From contig NC_087070.1 of the NCBI RefSeq assembly GCF_963678635.1, positions 33,309,955-33,373,954 of the forward strand: a DNA stretch of 64,000 bases, given 5' to 3'. The notes under the pieces were generated by a model that was given only the letters and a program-made list of their open reading frames with translations, was not told where the DNA came from and did not search any database. Positions 51,701 to 63,140 of the stretch are shown in pieces. The position numbers and the translations under genes were made by a program. How positions within the stretch are numbered: position 1 is the first letter of the stretch; each line of letters starts with the position of its first letter. This stretch comes from Symsagittifera roscoffensis. Its lineage: Eukaryota > Xenacoelomorpha > Acoela > Convolutidae.

Positions 51701-53680
51701 TCGAATCATGAGTCGAACAGGGTCGAATCAAGAGTCGAACAGGGTCGAATCATGAGTCGAACAGGGTCGAATCATGAGTCGAACAGTGTCGAATCATGAG
51801 TCGAACAGTGTCGAATCATGGGTCGAACAGGGTCGAATCATGAGTCGAACAGGGTTGAAATAGTTGAACAGGGTCAAATCATGAGTCGAACAGGGTCAAA
51901 TCATGAGTCGAACAGGGTCGAATCATGAGTCGAACACGGTCGAATCATGAGTCGAACAGGGTCGAATCAAGAGTCGAACATGGTTGAAAGAGTCAAACAG
52001 CGTCGAATCATGAGTCGAACAGGGTCGAATCATGAGTCGAACAGTGTCGAATCATGTGCCGAACAGGGTCGAATCATGAGTCGAAAAGGGTCGAATCATG
52101 AGTCGAACAGTGTCGAATCATGAGCCGAACAGGGTCGAATCATGAGTCGAACAGGATTGAAAGATTCAAACAGGGTCGAATCATGAGTCGAACAGGGTCA
52201 AATCATGAGTCGAACAGGGTCGAATCATGAGTCGAACACGGTCGAATCATGAGTCGAAAAGCGTCGAATCATGAGTCGAACAGTGTCGAATCATGAGCCG
52301 AACAGGGTCGAATCATGAGTCGAACAGGATTAATTCAGGAGTCGAACAGGGTCGAATCATGAGTCGAACAGGGTCGAATCAGGAGTCGAATCATGAGTCG
52401 AACAGGGTCGAATCAAGAGTCGAATAGTGTCGAATCATGGGTCGAACAGGGTCGAATCATGAGTCGAACAGGATTGAAAGATTCAAACAGGGTCGAATCA
52501 TGAGTCGAACAGGGTCGAATCATGAGTCGAACAGGGTCAAATCATGAGTCGAACAGGGTCGAATCATGATTCGAACACGGTCGAATCATGAGTCGAAAAG
52601 GGTCGAATCATGAGTCGAACAGTGTCGAATCATGAGCCGAACAGTGTCGAATCATGAGCCGAACAGGGTCGAATGATGAGTCGAACGGGATTAAATCAGG
52701 AGTCGAACAGGGTCAAATCATGAGTCGAACAGGGTCAAATCAGGAGTCGAATCATGAGTCGAACAGGGTCGAATCATGAGTCGAACAGGATCAAATCATG
52801 AGTCGAACAGGGTCGAATCATGAGTCGAACAGGGTCGAATCAAGAGTCGAACAGGGTCGAATCATGAGTCGAACAGGGTCGAATCAAGAGTCGAACAGTG
52901 TCGAATCATGAGTCGAACAGTGTCGAATCATGGGTCGAACAGGGTCGAATCATGAGTCGAACAGGGTTGAAATAGTTGAACAGGGTCAAATCATGAGTCG
53001 AACAGGGTCAAATCATGAGTCGAACAGGGTCGAATCATGAGTCGAACACGGTCGAATCATGAGTCGAACAGGGTCGAATCAAGAGTCGAACATGGTTGAA
53101 AGAGTCAAACAGCGTCGAATCATGAGTCGAACAGGGTCGAATCATGAGTCGAACAGTGTCGAATCATGTGCCGAACAGGGTCGAATCATGAGTCGACCAG
53201 TGTCGAATCATGAGTCGAACAGGGTCGAATCATGAGTCGAACAGGATTGAAAGATTCAAACAGGGTCGAATCATGAGTCGAACAGGGTCGAATCATGAGT
53301 CGAACAGGGTCAAATCATGAGTCGAACAGGGTCGAATCATGAGTCGAACACGGTCGAATCATGAGTCGAAAAGGGTCGAATCATGAGTCGAACAGTGTCG
53401 AATCATGAGCCGAACAGAGTCGAATCATGAGTCGAACAGGATTAATTCAGGAGTCGAACAGGGTCGAATCATGAGTCGAACAGGGTCGAATCAGGAGTCG
53501 AATAATGAGTCGAACAGGGTCGAATCAAGAGTCGAATAGTGTCGAATCATGGGTCGAACAGGGTCGAATCATGAGTCGAACAGGATTGAAAGATTCAAAC
53601 AGGGTCGAATCATGAGTCGAACAGGGTCGAATCATGAGTCGAACAGGGTCAAATCATGAGTCGAACAGTGTCGAATCATA
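42764..53680. repeat. 1,112-bp higher-order repeat family
   Basis: The phase marker AACATGGTTGAAAGAG, followed by CAGCGTCG, lies at about 43,074, 43,869, 44,893, 46,004 (variant), 47,166, 48,278, 49,051, 49,783, 50,955, 51,062, 51,979 and 53,091. Steps of 1,111-1,112 bp appear three times. 1,024 is that unit minus four monomers, with ATGTGCCG (43,945 and 44,969) and GGTTAAATC (44,087 and 45,111) agreeing. Typical content in order is the composite with ATTAAATCAGG, GATCAAATC, GTTGAAATAG with TTGAAC, the phase marker, ATGTGCCG, ATTGAAAGATTC, ACACGG and GAAAAGGG. The length fits 50 monomers plus two 12-base extras minus four 3-base deletions. Open frames at 47,071, 47,458 and 50,390 are repeat shadows. 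Confidence 0.88.
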
Positions 53681-54500
53681 AGCCGAACAGGGTCGAATCA
53701 TGAGTCGAACAGGATTAATTCAGGAGTCGAATAGTGTCGAATCAAGAGTCGAACATGGTTGAAAGAGTCAAACAGCGTCGAATCATGAGTCGAACAGGGT
53801 CGAATCATGAGTCGAACAGGATTGAAAGATTCAAACAGGGTCGAATCGGGAATCGAACAGGGTCGAATCATGAGTCGAACAGGGTCAAATCATGAGTCGA
53901 ACAGTGTCGAATCATGAGCCGAACAGGGTCGAATCATGAGTCGAACAGGATTAATTCAGGAGTCGAATAGTGTCGAATCAAGAGTCGAACATGGTTGAAA
54001 GAGTCAAACAGCGTCGAATCATGAGTCGAACAGGGTCGAATCATGAGTCGAACAGTGTCGAATCATGTGCCGAACAGGGTCGAATCATGAGTCGAACAGT
54101 GTCGAATCATGAGTCGAACAGGGTCGAATCATGAGTCGAACAGGATTAATTCAGGAGTCGAATAGTGTCGAATCAAGAGTCGAACATGGTTGAAAGAGTC
54201 AAACAGCGTCGAATCATGAGTCGAACAGGGTCGAATCATGAGTCGAACAGTGTCGAATCATGTGCCGAACAGGGTCGAATCATGAGTCGAACAGTGTCGA
54301 ATCATGAGTCGAACAGGGTCGAATCATGAGTCGAACACGGTCGAATCATGAGTCGAAAAGGGTCGAATCATGAGTCGAACAGTGTCGAATCATGAGCCGA
54401 ACAGGGTCGAATCATGAGTCGAACAGGATTAGTTCAGGAGTCGAATAGTGTCGAATCAAGAGTCGAACATGGTTGAAAGAGTCAAACAGCGTCGAATCAT
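53681..54500. repeat. Run of short 195-283 bp duplications
   Basis: A fused marker, GGATTAATTCAGGAG then TCGAATAGTG then ATCAAGAG and the CATGGTTGAAAGAG phase marker, recurs at about 53,711, 53,947, 54,142 and 54,425 (steps 236, 195 and 283 bp). In the 1,112-bp units these pieces lie hundreds of bases apart. The fusion is therefore a deletion product that was then itself amplified. Confidence 0.85.
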
Positions 54501-56880
54501 GAGTCGAACAGGGTCGAATCATGAGTCGGACAATGTCGAATCATGTGCCGAACAGGGTCGAATCATGAGTCGAACAGTGTCGAATCATGAGTCGAACATG
54601 GTCGAATCATGAGTCGAACAGGATTGAAAGATTCAAACAGGGTCGAATCATGAGTCGAACAGGATTGAAAGATTCAAACAGGGTCGAATCATGAGTCGAA
54701 CAGGGTCAAATCATGAGTCGAACAGGGTCGAATCATGAGTCGAACACGGTCGAATCATGAGTCGAAAAGGGTCGAATCATGAGTCGAACAGTGTCGAATC
54801 ATGAGCCGAACAGGGTCGAATCATGAGTCGAACAGGATTAATTCAGGAGTCGAACAGGGTCGAATCATGAGTCGAACAGGGTCGAATCAGGAGTCGAATC
54901 ATGAGTCGAACAGGGTCGAATCAAGAGTCGATTAGTGTCGAATCATGGGTCGAACAGGGTCGAATCATGAGTCGAAAAGGGTCGAATCATGAGTCGAACA
55001 CGGTCGAATCATGAGTCGAGCAGGGTGGAATCATGAGTCGAACAGGGTCGAATCATGAGTGGAACAGGGTTGAAAGAGTCGAACAGGGTCGAATCATGAG
55101 TCGAACAGGATTGAAAGATTCAAACAGGGTCGAATCATGAGTCGAACAGGGTCGAATCATGAGTCGAACAGGGTCAAAAAATGAGTCGAACAGGGTCGAA
55201 TCATGAGTCGAACACGGTCGAATCATGAGTCGAAAAGGGTCGAATCATGAGTCGAACAGTGTCGAATCATGAGCCGAACAGGGTCGAATCATGAGTCGAA
55301 CAGGATTAATTCAGGAGTCGAACAGGGTCGAATCATGAGTCAAACAGGGTTGAATCAGGAGTCGAATCATGAGTCGAACAGGGTCGAATCAAGAGTCGAA
55401 CAGGATTAATTCAGGAGTCGAACAGGGTCGAATCATGAGTCGAACAGGGTTGAAATAGTCGAACAGGGTCGAATCATGAGTCGAACACGGTCGAATCATG
55501 AGTCGAGCAGGGTCGAATCATGAGTCGAACATGGTTGAAAAAGTCAAACAGCGTCGAATCATGAGTCGAACAGGGTCGAATCATGAGTCGAACAGTGTCG
55601 AATCATGTGCCAAACAGGGTCGAATCATGAGTCGAACAGTCGAATCATGAGTCGAACAGGGTCGAATCAAGAGTCGAACAGTGTCGAATCATGGGTCGAA
55701 CAGGGTCGAATCATGAGTCGAACAGGGTTGAAATAGTCGAACAGGGTCGAATCATGAGTCAAACAGGGTCGAATCAAGAGTCGAACAGGGTGAAATCATG
55801 AGTCGAACACGGTCGAATCATGATTCGAACACGGTCGAATCATTGTTCGAACAGTGTCGAATCATGAGCCGAACAGGATCGAATCATGAGTCGAACAGGA
55901 TCAAATCATGAGTCGAACAGGGTCGAATCAAGAGTCGGACAGGATCAAATCATGAGTCGAACAGATTCGAATCAGGAGTCGAACAGGGTCGAATCATGAG
56001 TCGAACAGTGTCGAATCATGAGCCGAACAGGCTCGAATCATGAGTCGAACAGGGTTGAAAGAGTCAAACAGGGTTGAAAGAGTCGAACAGGGTCGAATCA
56101 TGAGTCGAACAGCGTCAAATCATGAGTCGAACAGGGTCGAATCATGAGTCGAACAGGTTCGAATCATGAGTCGAACAGTGTCGAATCATGAGTCGAACAG
56201 GGTCGAATCATGAGTCGAACAGGGTTGAAAGAGTCAAACAGGGTCGAATCATGAGTCGAACAGGGTCGAATCATGAGTCGAACAGGGTCAAATCAAGAGT
56301 CGAACAGGGTCGAATCATGAGTCGAACAGGATCGAATCATGAGTCGTACATTGTCGAAACATGAGTCGAACAGGGTCGAATCATGAGTCGAACAGGATCA
56401 AATCATGAGTCGAACAGGGTGGAATCATGAGTCGAACAAGGTCGAATCATGAGTCGAACAGGATTAAATGAGGAGTCGAACAGGGTCGAATCATGAGTCG
56501 AACAGGGTCGAATCATGAGTCGAACAGGGTCGAATCTTGAGTCGAACAGGGTCGAATCATGAGTCGAACAGGGTCGAATCATGAGTCGAACAGGGTTGAA
56601 AGAGTCAAACAGGGTTGAAAGAGTCGAACAGGGTCGAATCATGAGTCGAACAGGGTCAAATCATTGTCGAACAGGGTCGAATCATGAGTCGAACAGGGTC
56701 GAATCATGAGTCGAACAGGGTCGAATCATGAGTCGAACAGTGTCGAATCATGAGTCGAACAGGGTCGAATCATGAGTCGAACAGGGTTGAAAGAGTCAAA
56801 CAGGGTCGAATCATGAGTCGAACAGGGTCGAATCATGAGTCGAACAGGGTCGAATCATGAGTCGAATAGGGTCGAATCAT
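54501..56880. repeat. Satellite, transition to the 471-bp array
   Basis: Mixed monomers of the 1,112-bp lineage (ATTGAAAGATTC, ATTAATTCAGG, ACACGG) give way near 55.8-56.9 kb to monomers of the next block. GTTGAAAGAGTCGAAC short monomers appear in pairs near 56,050 and 56,590. One 10-base truncation, GAACAGTCGAATC, lies near 55,636, and CATTGTCG near 56,663 lacks part of a monomer. The minus-strand open frame 56,403-56,642 is a repeat shadow. Confidence 0.8.
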
Positions 56881-59800
56881 GAGTCTAACATTGTCGAATT
56901 ATGAGTCGAACAGGGTCGAATCATGAGTCGAACAGGATCAAATCATGAGTCGAACAGGGTGGAATCATGAGTCGAACAGGGTCGAATCATGAGTCGAACA
57001 GGATTAAATCAGGAGTCGAACAGGGTCGAATCATGAGTCGAACAGGGTCGAATCAGGAGTCGAATCATGAGTCGAACAGGGTCGAATCATGAGTCGAACA
57101 GTGTCGAATCATGGGTCGAACAGGGTCGAATCATGAGTCGAACAGGGTTGAAATAGTCGAACAGGGTCAAATCATGAGTCGAACAGGGTCGAATCATGAG
57201 TCGAACAAGGTCGAATCATGAGTCGAACACGGTCGAATCATGAGTCGAACAGGGTCGAATCATGAGTCGACCAGTGTCGAATCATGAGACGAACAGGGTC
57301 GAATCATGAGTCGAACAGGGTGGAATCATGAGTCGAACAGGGTCGAATCATGAGTCGAACATTGTCGAACTATGAGTCGAACAGGGTCGAATCATGAGTC
57401 GAACAGGATCAAATCATGAGTCGAACAGGGTGGAATCATGCGTCGAACAGGGTCGAATCATGAGTTGAACAGGATTAAATCAGGAGTCGAACAGGGTCGA
57501 ATCATGAGTCGAACAGGGTCGAATCAGGAGTCGAATCATGAGTCGAACAGGGTCGAATCATGAGTCGAACAGTGTCGAATCATGGGTCGAACAGGGTCGA
57601 ATCATGAGTCGAACAGGGTTGAAATAGTCGAACAGGGTCAAATCATGAGTCGAACAGGGTCGAATCATGAGTCGAACAGGGTCGAATCATGAGTCGAACA
57701 GGATCAAATCATGAGTCGAACAGGATCAAATCATGAGTCGAACAGGGTGGAATCATGAGTCGAACAGGGTCGAATCATGAGTCGAACAGGATTAAATCAG
57801 GAGTCGAACAGGGTCGAATCATGAGTCGAACAGGGTCGAATCAGGAGTCGAATCATGAGTCGAACAGGGTCGAATCATGAGTCGAACAGTGTCGAATCAT
57901 GGGTCGAACAGGGTCGAATCATGAGTCGAACAGGGTTGAAATAGTCGAACAGGGTCAAATCATGAGTCGAACAGGGTCGAATCATGAGTCGAACAGGGTC
58001 GAATCATGAGTCGAACACGGTCGAATCATGAGTCGAACAGGGTCGAATCATGAGTCGACCAGTGTCGAATCATGAGACGAACAGGGTCGAATCATGAGTC
58101 GAACAGGGTGGGATCATGAGTCGAACAGGGTCGAATCATGAGTCGAACATTGTCGAACTATGAGTCGAACAGGGTCGAATCATGAGTCAAACAGGATCAA
58201 ATCATGAGTCGAACAGGGTGGAATCATGAGTCGAACAGGGTCGAATCATGAGTTGAAGAGGATTAAATCAGGAGTCGAACAGGGTCGAATCATGAGTCGA
58301 ACAGGGTCGAATCAGGAGTCGAATCATGAGTCGAACAGGGTCGAATCATGAGTCGAACAGTGTCGAATCATGGGTCGAACAGGGTCGAATCATGAGTCGA
58401 ACAGGGTTGAAATAGTCGAACAGGGTCAAATCATGAGTCGAACAGGGTCGAATCATGAGTCGAACAGGGTCGAATCATGAGTCGAACACGGTCGAATCAT
58501 GAGACGAACAGGGTCGAATCATGAGTCGACCAGTGTCGAATCATGAGCCGAACAGGGTCAAATCATGAGTCGAACAGGGTCGAATCATGAGTCGAATAGG
58601 GTCGAATCATGAGTCTAACATTGTCGAATTATGAGTCGAACAGGGTCGAATCATGAGTCGAACAGGATCAAATCATGAGTCGAACAGGGTGGAATCATGA
58701 GTCGAACAGGGTCGAATCATGAGTCGAACAGGATTAAATCAGGAGTCGAACAGGGTCGAATCATGAGTCGAACAGGGTCGAATCAGGAGTCGAATCATGA
58801 GTCGAATAGGGTCGAATCATGAGTCGAACAGTGTCGAATCATGGGTCGAACAGGGTCGAATCATGAGTCGAACAGGGTTGAAATAGTCGAACAGGGTCAA
58901 ATCATGAGTCGAACAGGGTTGAATCATGAGTCGAACAGGGTCGAATCATGAGTCGAACACGGTCGAATCACGAGTCGAACAGGATCGAATCATGAGTCGA
59001 CCAGTGTCGAATCATGAGCCGAACAGGGTCGAATCATGAGTCGAACAGGGTGGAATCATGAGTCGAACAGGGTCGAATCATGAGTCGAACATTGTCGAAT
59101 TATGAGTCGAACAGGGTCGAATCATGAGTCGAACAGGATCAAATCATGAGTCGAACAGGGTGGAATCATGAGTCGAACAGGGTCGAATCATGAGTTGAAC
59201 AGGATTAAATCAGGAGTCGAACAGGGTCGAATCATGAGTCGAACAGGGTCGAATCAGGAGTCGAATCATGAGTCGAACAGGGTCGAATCATGAGTCGAAC
59301 AGTGTCGAATCATGGGTCGAACAGGGTCGAATCATGAGTCGAACAGGGTTGAAATAGTCGAACAGGGTCAAATCATGAGTCGAACAGGGTCGAATCATGA
59401 GTCGAACAGGGTCGAATCATGAGTCGAACACGGTCGAATCATGAGACGAACAGGGTCGAATCATGAGTCGACCAGTGTCGAATCATGAGCCGAACAGGGT
59501 CAAATCATGAGTCGAACAGGGTCGAATCATGAGTCGAATAGGGTCGAATCATGAGTCTAACATTGTCGAATTATGAGTCGAACAGGGTCGAATCATGAGT
59601 CGAACAGGATCAAATCATGAGTCGAACAGGGTGGAATCATGAGTCGAACAGGGTCGAATCATGAGTCGAACAGGATTAAATCAGGAGTCGAACAGGGTCG
59701 AATCATGAGTCGAACAGGGTCGAATCAGGAGTCGAATCATGAGTCGAATAGGGTCGAATCATGAGTCGAACAGTGTCGAATCATGGGTCGAACAGGGTCG

Positions 59801-60500
59801 AATCATGAGTCGAACAGGGTTGAAATAGTCGAACAGGGTCAAATCATGAGTCGAACAGGGTTGAATCATGAGTCGAACAGGGTCGAATCATGAGTCGAAC
59901 ACGGTCGAATCACGAGTCGAACAGGATCGAATCATGAGTCGACCAGTGTCGAATCATGAGCCGAACAGGGTCGAATCATGAGTCGAACAGGGTGGAATCA
60001 TGAGTCGAACAGGGTCGAATCATGAGTCGAACATTGTCGAATTATGAGTCGAACAGGGTCGAATCATGAGTCGAACAGGATCAAATCATGAGTCGAACAG
60101 GGTGGAATCATGAGTCGAACAGGGTCGAATCATGAGTTGAACAGGATTAAATCAGGAGTCGAACAGGGTCGAATCATGAGTCGAACAGGGTCGAATCAGG
60201 AGTCGAATCATGAGTCGAACAGGGTCGAATCATGAGTCGAACAGTGTCGAATCATGGGTCGAACAGGGTCGAATCATGAGTCGAACAGGGTTGAAATAGT
60301 CGAACAGGGTCAAATCATGAGTCGAACAGGGTCGAATCATGAGTCGAACAGGGTCGAATCATGAGTCGAACACGGTCGAATCATGAGTCGAACAGGGTCG
60401 AATCATGAGTCGACCAGTGTCGAATCATGAGCCGAACAGGTTCGAATCATGAGTCGAACAGGGTGGAATCATGAGTCGAACAGGGTCGAATCATGAGTCG
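56881..60500. repeat. 471-bp higher-order repeat in 942-bp pairs, about eight copies
   Basis: GGATTAAATCAGGAG falls at about 57,001, 57,472, 57,789, 58,260, 58,731, 59,202, 59,673 and 60,144. All steps are 471 bp except one of 317 bp, which is 471 minus seven monomers. Each unit has 21 monomers, one extra 12-base half (TCAGGAG composite) and one 19-bp GTTGAAATAG monomer: 462 plus 12 minus 3. From 58.26 kb on, units alternate between GAGTTGA and GAGTCGAAC before the marker. The GAGTCTAACATTG variant recurs at 58,611 and 59,553, giving a 942-bp pair whose private variants (GTCGAATAGGG, GGTTGAATC, ATCACGAG) are repeated exactly. This is the most regular part of the window. Confidence 0.95.
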
Positions 60501-63140
60501 AACAGGATCAAATCATGAGTCGAACAGGGTCGAATCATGAGTCGAACAGGGTCGAATCAAGAGTCGAACAGGGTCAAATCATGAGTCGAACAGGGTCGAA
60601 TCATGAGTCGAACAGGGTCGAATCATGAGACGAACAGGGTGGAATCATGAGTCGAACAGGGTCGAATCATGAGTGGAACAGGGTTGAAAGAGTCGAACAG
60701 GGTCGAATCATGAGTCGAACAGGATCGAATCATGAGTCGAACAGTGTCGAATCTTGAGTCGAACAGGGTCGAATCATGAGACGAACAGGGTGGAATCATG
60801 AGTCGAACAGGATCAAATCATGGGTCGAACAGGATCAAATCATGAGTCGAACAGGGTCGAATCATGAGTCGAACAGTGTCGAATCATGGGTCGAATCATG
60901 AGTCGAACAGTGTTGAAAGAGTCGAACAGGGTCGAATCATGAGTCGAACAGGGTCGAATCATGAGTCGAACAGGGTCGAATCATGAGTCGAACAGGGTCG
61001 AATCATGAGTCGAACAGGATCAAATCATGAGTCGAACAGGATCAAATCATGAGTCGAACAGGGTCGAATCATGAGTCGAACAGTGTCGAATCATGGGTCG
61101 AATCATGAGTCGAACTGTGTTGAAAGAGTCGAACAGGGTCGAATCATGAGTCGAACAGGGTCGAATCATGAGTCGAACAGGGTCGAATTATGAGTCGAAC
61201 AGGGTCGAATCATGCGTCGAACGGGGTCGAATCATGAGTCGAACAGGGTCGAATCATGAGTCGAAAAGGGTCGAATCATGAGTCGAACAGTGTCGAATCA
61301 TGAGTCGAACTGGGTCGAATCATGAGTCGAACAGGATCAAATCATGAGTCGAACAGGGTCGAATCATGAGTCGAACAGGGTCGAATCATGAGTCGAACAG
61401 GGTCGAATCATGAGTCGAACAGTGTCGAATCATGAGTCGAACAGTGTCGAATCATGTTTCGAACATGGTCGAATCATGAGTCGAACAGGGTTGAAAGAGT
61501 CGAACAGGGTCGAATCATGAGTCGAACAGGGTCGAATCATGAGTCGAACAGGATCGAATCATGAGTCAAACAGTGTCGAATCATGAGTCGAACAGTGTCG
61601 AATCATGAGACGAACAGGATGGAATCATGAGTCGAACAGGGTCGAATCATGAGTCGAAAAGGATCAAATCATGAGTCGAACAGGATCAAATCATGAGTCG
61701 AACAGGGTCGAATCATGAGTCGAACAGTGTCGAATCATGGGTCGAATCATGAGTCGAACAGGGTTGAAAGAAACGAACAGGGTCGAATCATGAGTCGAAC
61801 AGGGTCGAATCATGAGTCGAACAGGGTCGAATCATGAGTCGAACAGGGTCGAATCATGAGTCGAACAGGGTCGAATCATGAGTCGAACAGGGTCGAATCA
61901 TGAGTCGAACAGTGTCGAATCATGAGTCGAACAGTGTCGAATCATGTTTCGAACATGGTCGAATCATGAGTCGAACAGGGTTGAAAGAGTCGAACAGGGT
62001 CGAATCATGAGTCGAACAGGGTCGAATCATGAGTCGAACAGGGTCGAATCATGAGTCGAACAGGGTCGAATTATGAGTCGAACAGGGTCGAATCATGCGT
62101 CGAACGGATTCGAATCATGAGTCGAACAGGGTCGAATCATGAGTCGAAAAGGGTCGAATCATGAGTCGAACAGTGTCGAATCATGAGTCGAACTGGGTCG
62201 AATCATGAGTCGAACAGGATCAAATCATGAGTCGAACAGGGTCGAATCATGAGTCGAACAGGGTCGAATCATGAGTCGAACAGGGTCGAATCATGAGTCG
62301 AACAGTGTCGAATCATGAGTCGAACAGTGTCGAATCATGTTTCGAACATGGTCGAATCATGAGTCGAACAGGGTTGAAAGAGTCGAACAGGGTCGAATCA
62401 TGAGTCGAACAGGGTCGAATCATGAGTCGAACAGGATCAAATCATGAGTCGAACAGGGTCGAATCATGAGTCGAACAGTGTCGAATCATGGGTCGAATCA
62501 TGAGTCGAACAGGGTTGAATAAACGAACAGGGTCGAATCATGAGTCGAACAGGGTCGAATCATGAGTCGAACAGGGTCGAATCATGAGTCGAACAGGGTC
62601 GAATCATGAGTCGAACAGTGTCGAATCATGAGCCGAACAGGGTCGAATCATGAGTCGAACTGGGTCGAATCATGAGTCGAACAGGATCAAATCACGAGTC
62701 GAACAGGGTCGAATCATGAGTCGAACAGGGTCGAATCATGAGTCGAACAGGGTCGAATCATGAAACGAACAGTGTCGAATCATGAGTCGAACAGTGTCAA
62801 ATCATGTTTCGAACAGGATCAAATCATGAGTCGAACAGGGTCGAATCATGAGTCAAACAGGGTCGAATCATGAGTCGAACAGGGTCGAATCATGAGTCGA
62901 ACAAGGTCGAATCATGAGTCGAACAGTGTCGAATCATGTTTCGAACAGGGTCGAATCATGAGTCGAACAGGGTCGAATCACGAGACGAACAGGGTGGAAT
63001 CATGAGTCGAACACTTTCGAATCATGAGTCGAACAGGATCAAATCATGAGTCGAACAGGATCAAATCATGAGTCGAACAGGGTCGAATCATGAGTCGAAC
63101 AGTGTCCAATCATGGGTCGAATCACGAGTCGAACAGGGTT
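60501..63140. repeat. Satellite with CATGTTTCG and GAAAGAGTCGAAC variants
   Basis: Monomers with ATCATGTTTCGAAC occur at about 61,456, 61,946 and 62,339 (490 and 393 bp apart) and again near 62,815 and 62,940. GGGTCGAATCATGAG lacking a 10-base half, followed by GTTGAAAGAGTCG or GTTGAAAGAAACG, recurs near 60,890, 61,098, 61,740, 62,490 and 63,115. Lengths vary and no unit is stable over more than two copies. No gene is seen. Confidence 0.82.

Noticed and set aside
1536-56642. Open reading frames of 60-96 codons on both strands, with repeating peptide motifs such as MSRTGSNHESNRVES or MIRPCSTHDSTLFDS
   Set aside because: They are translations of the 22-bp satellite in frames where variant monomers lose the TGA. 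They recur with the HOR spacing, appear on both strands over the same DNA, and have no start context or composition distinct from the surroundings. Two of those near 9.2-9.5 kb run across the N gap.
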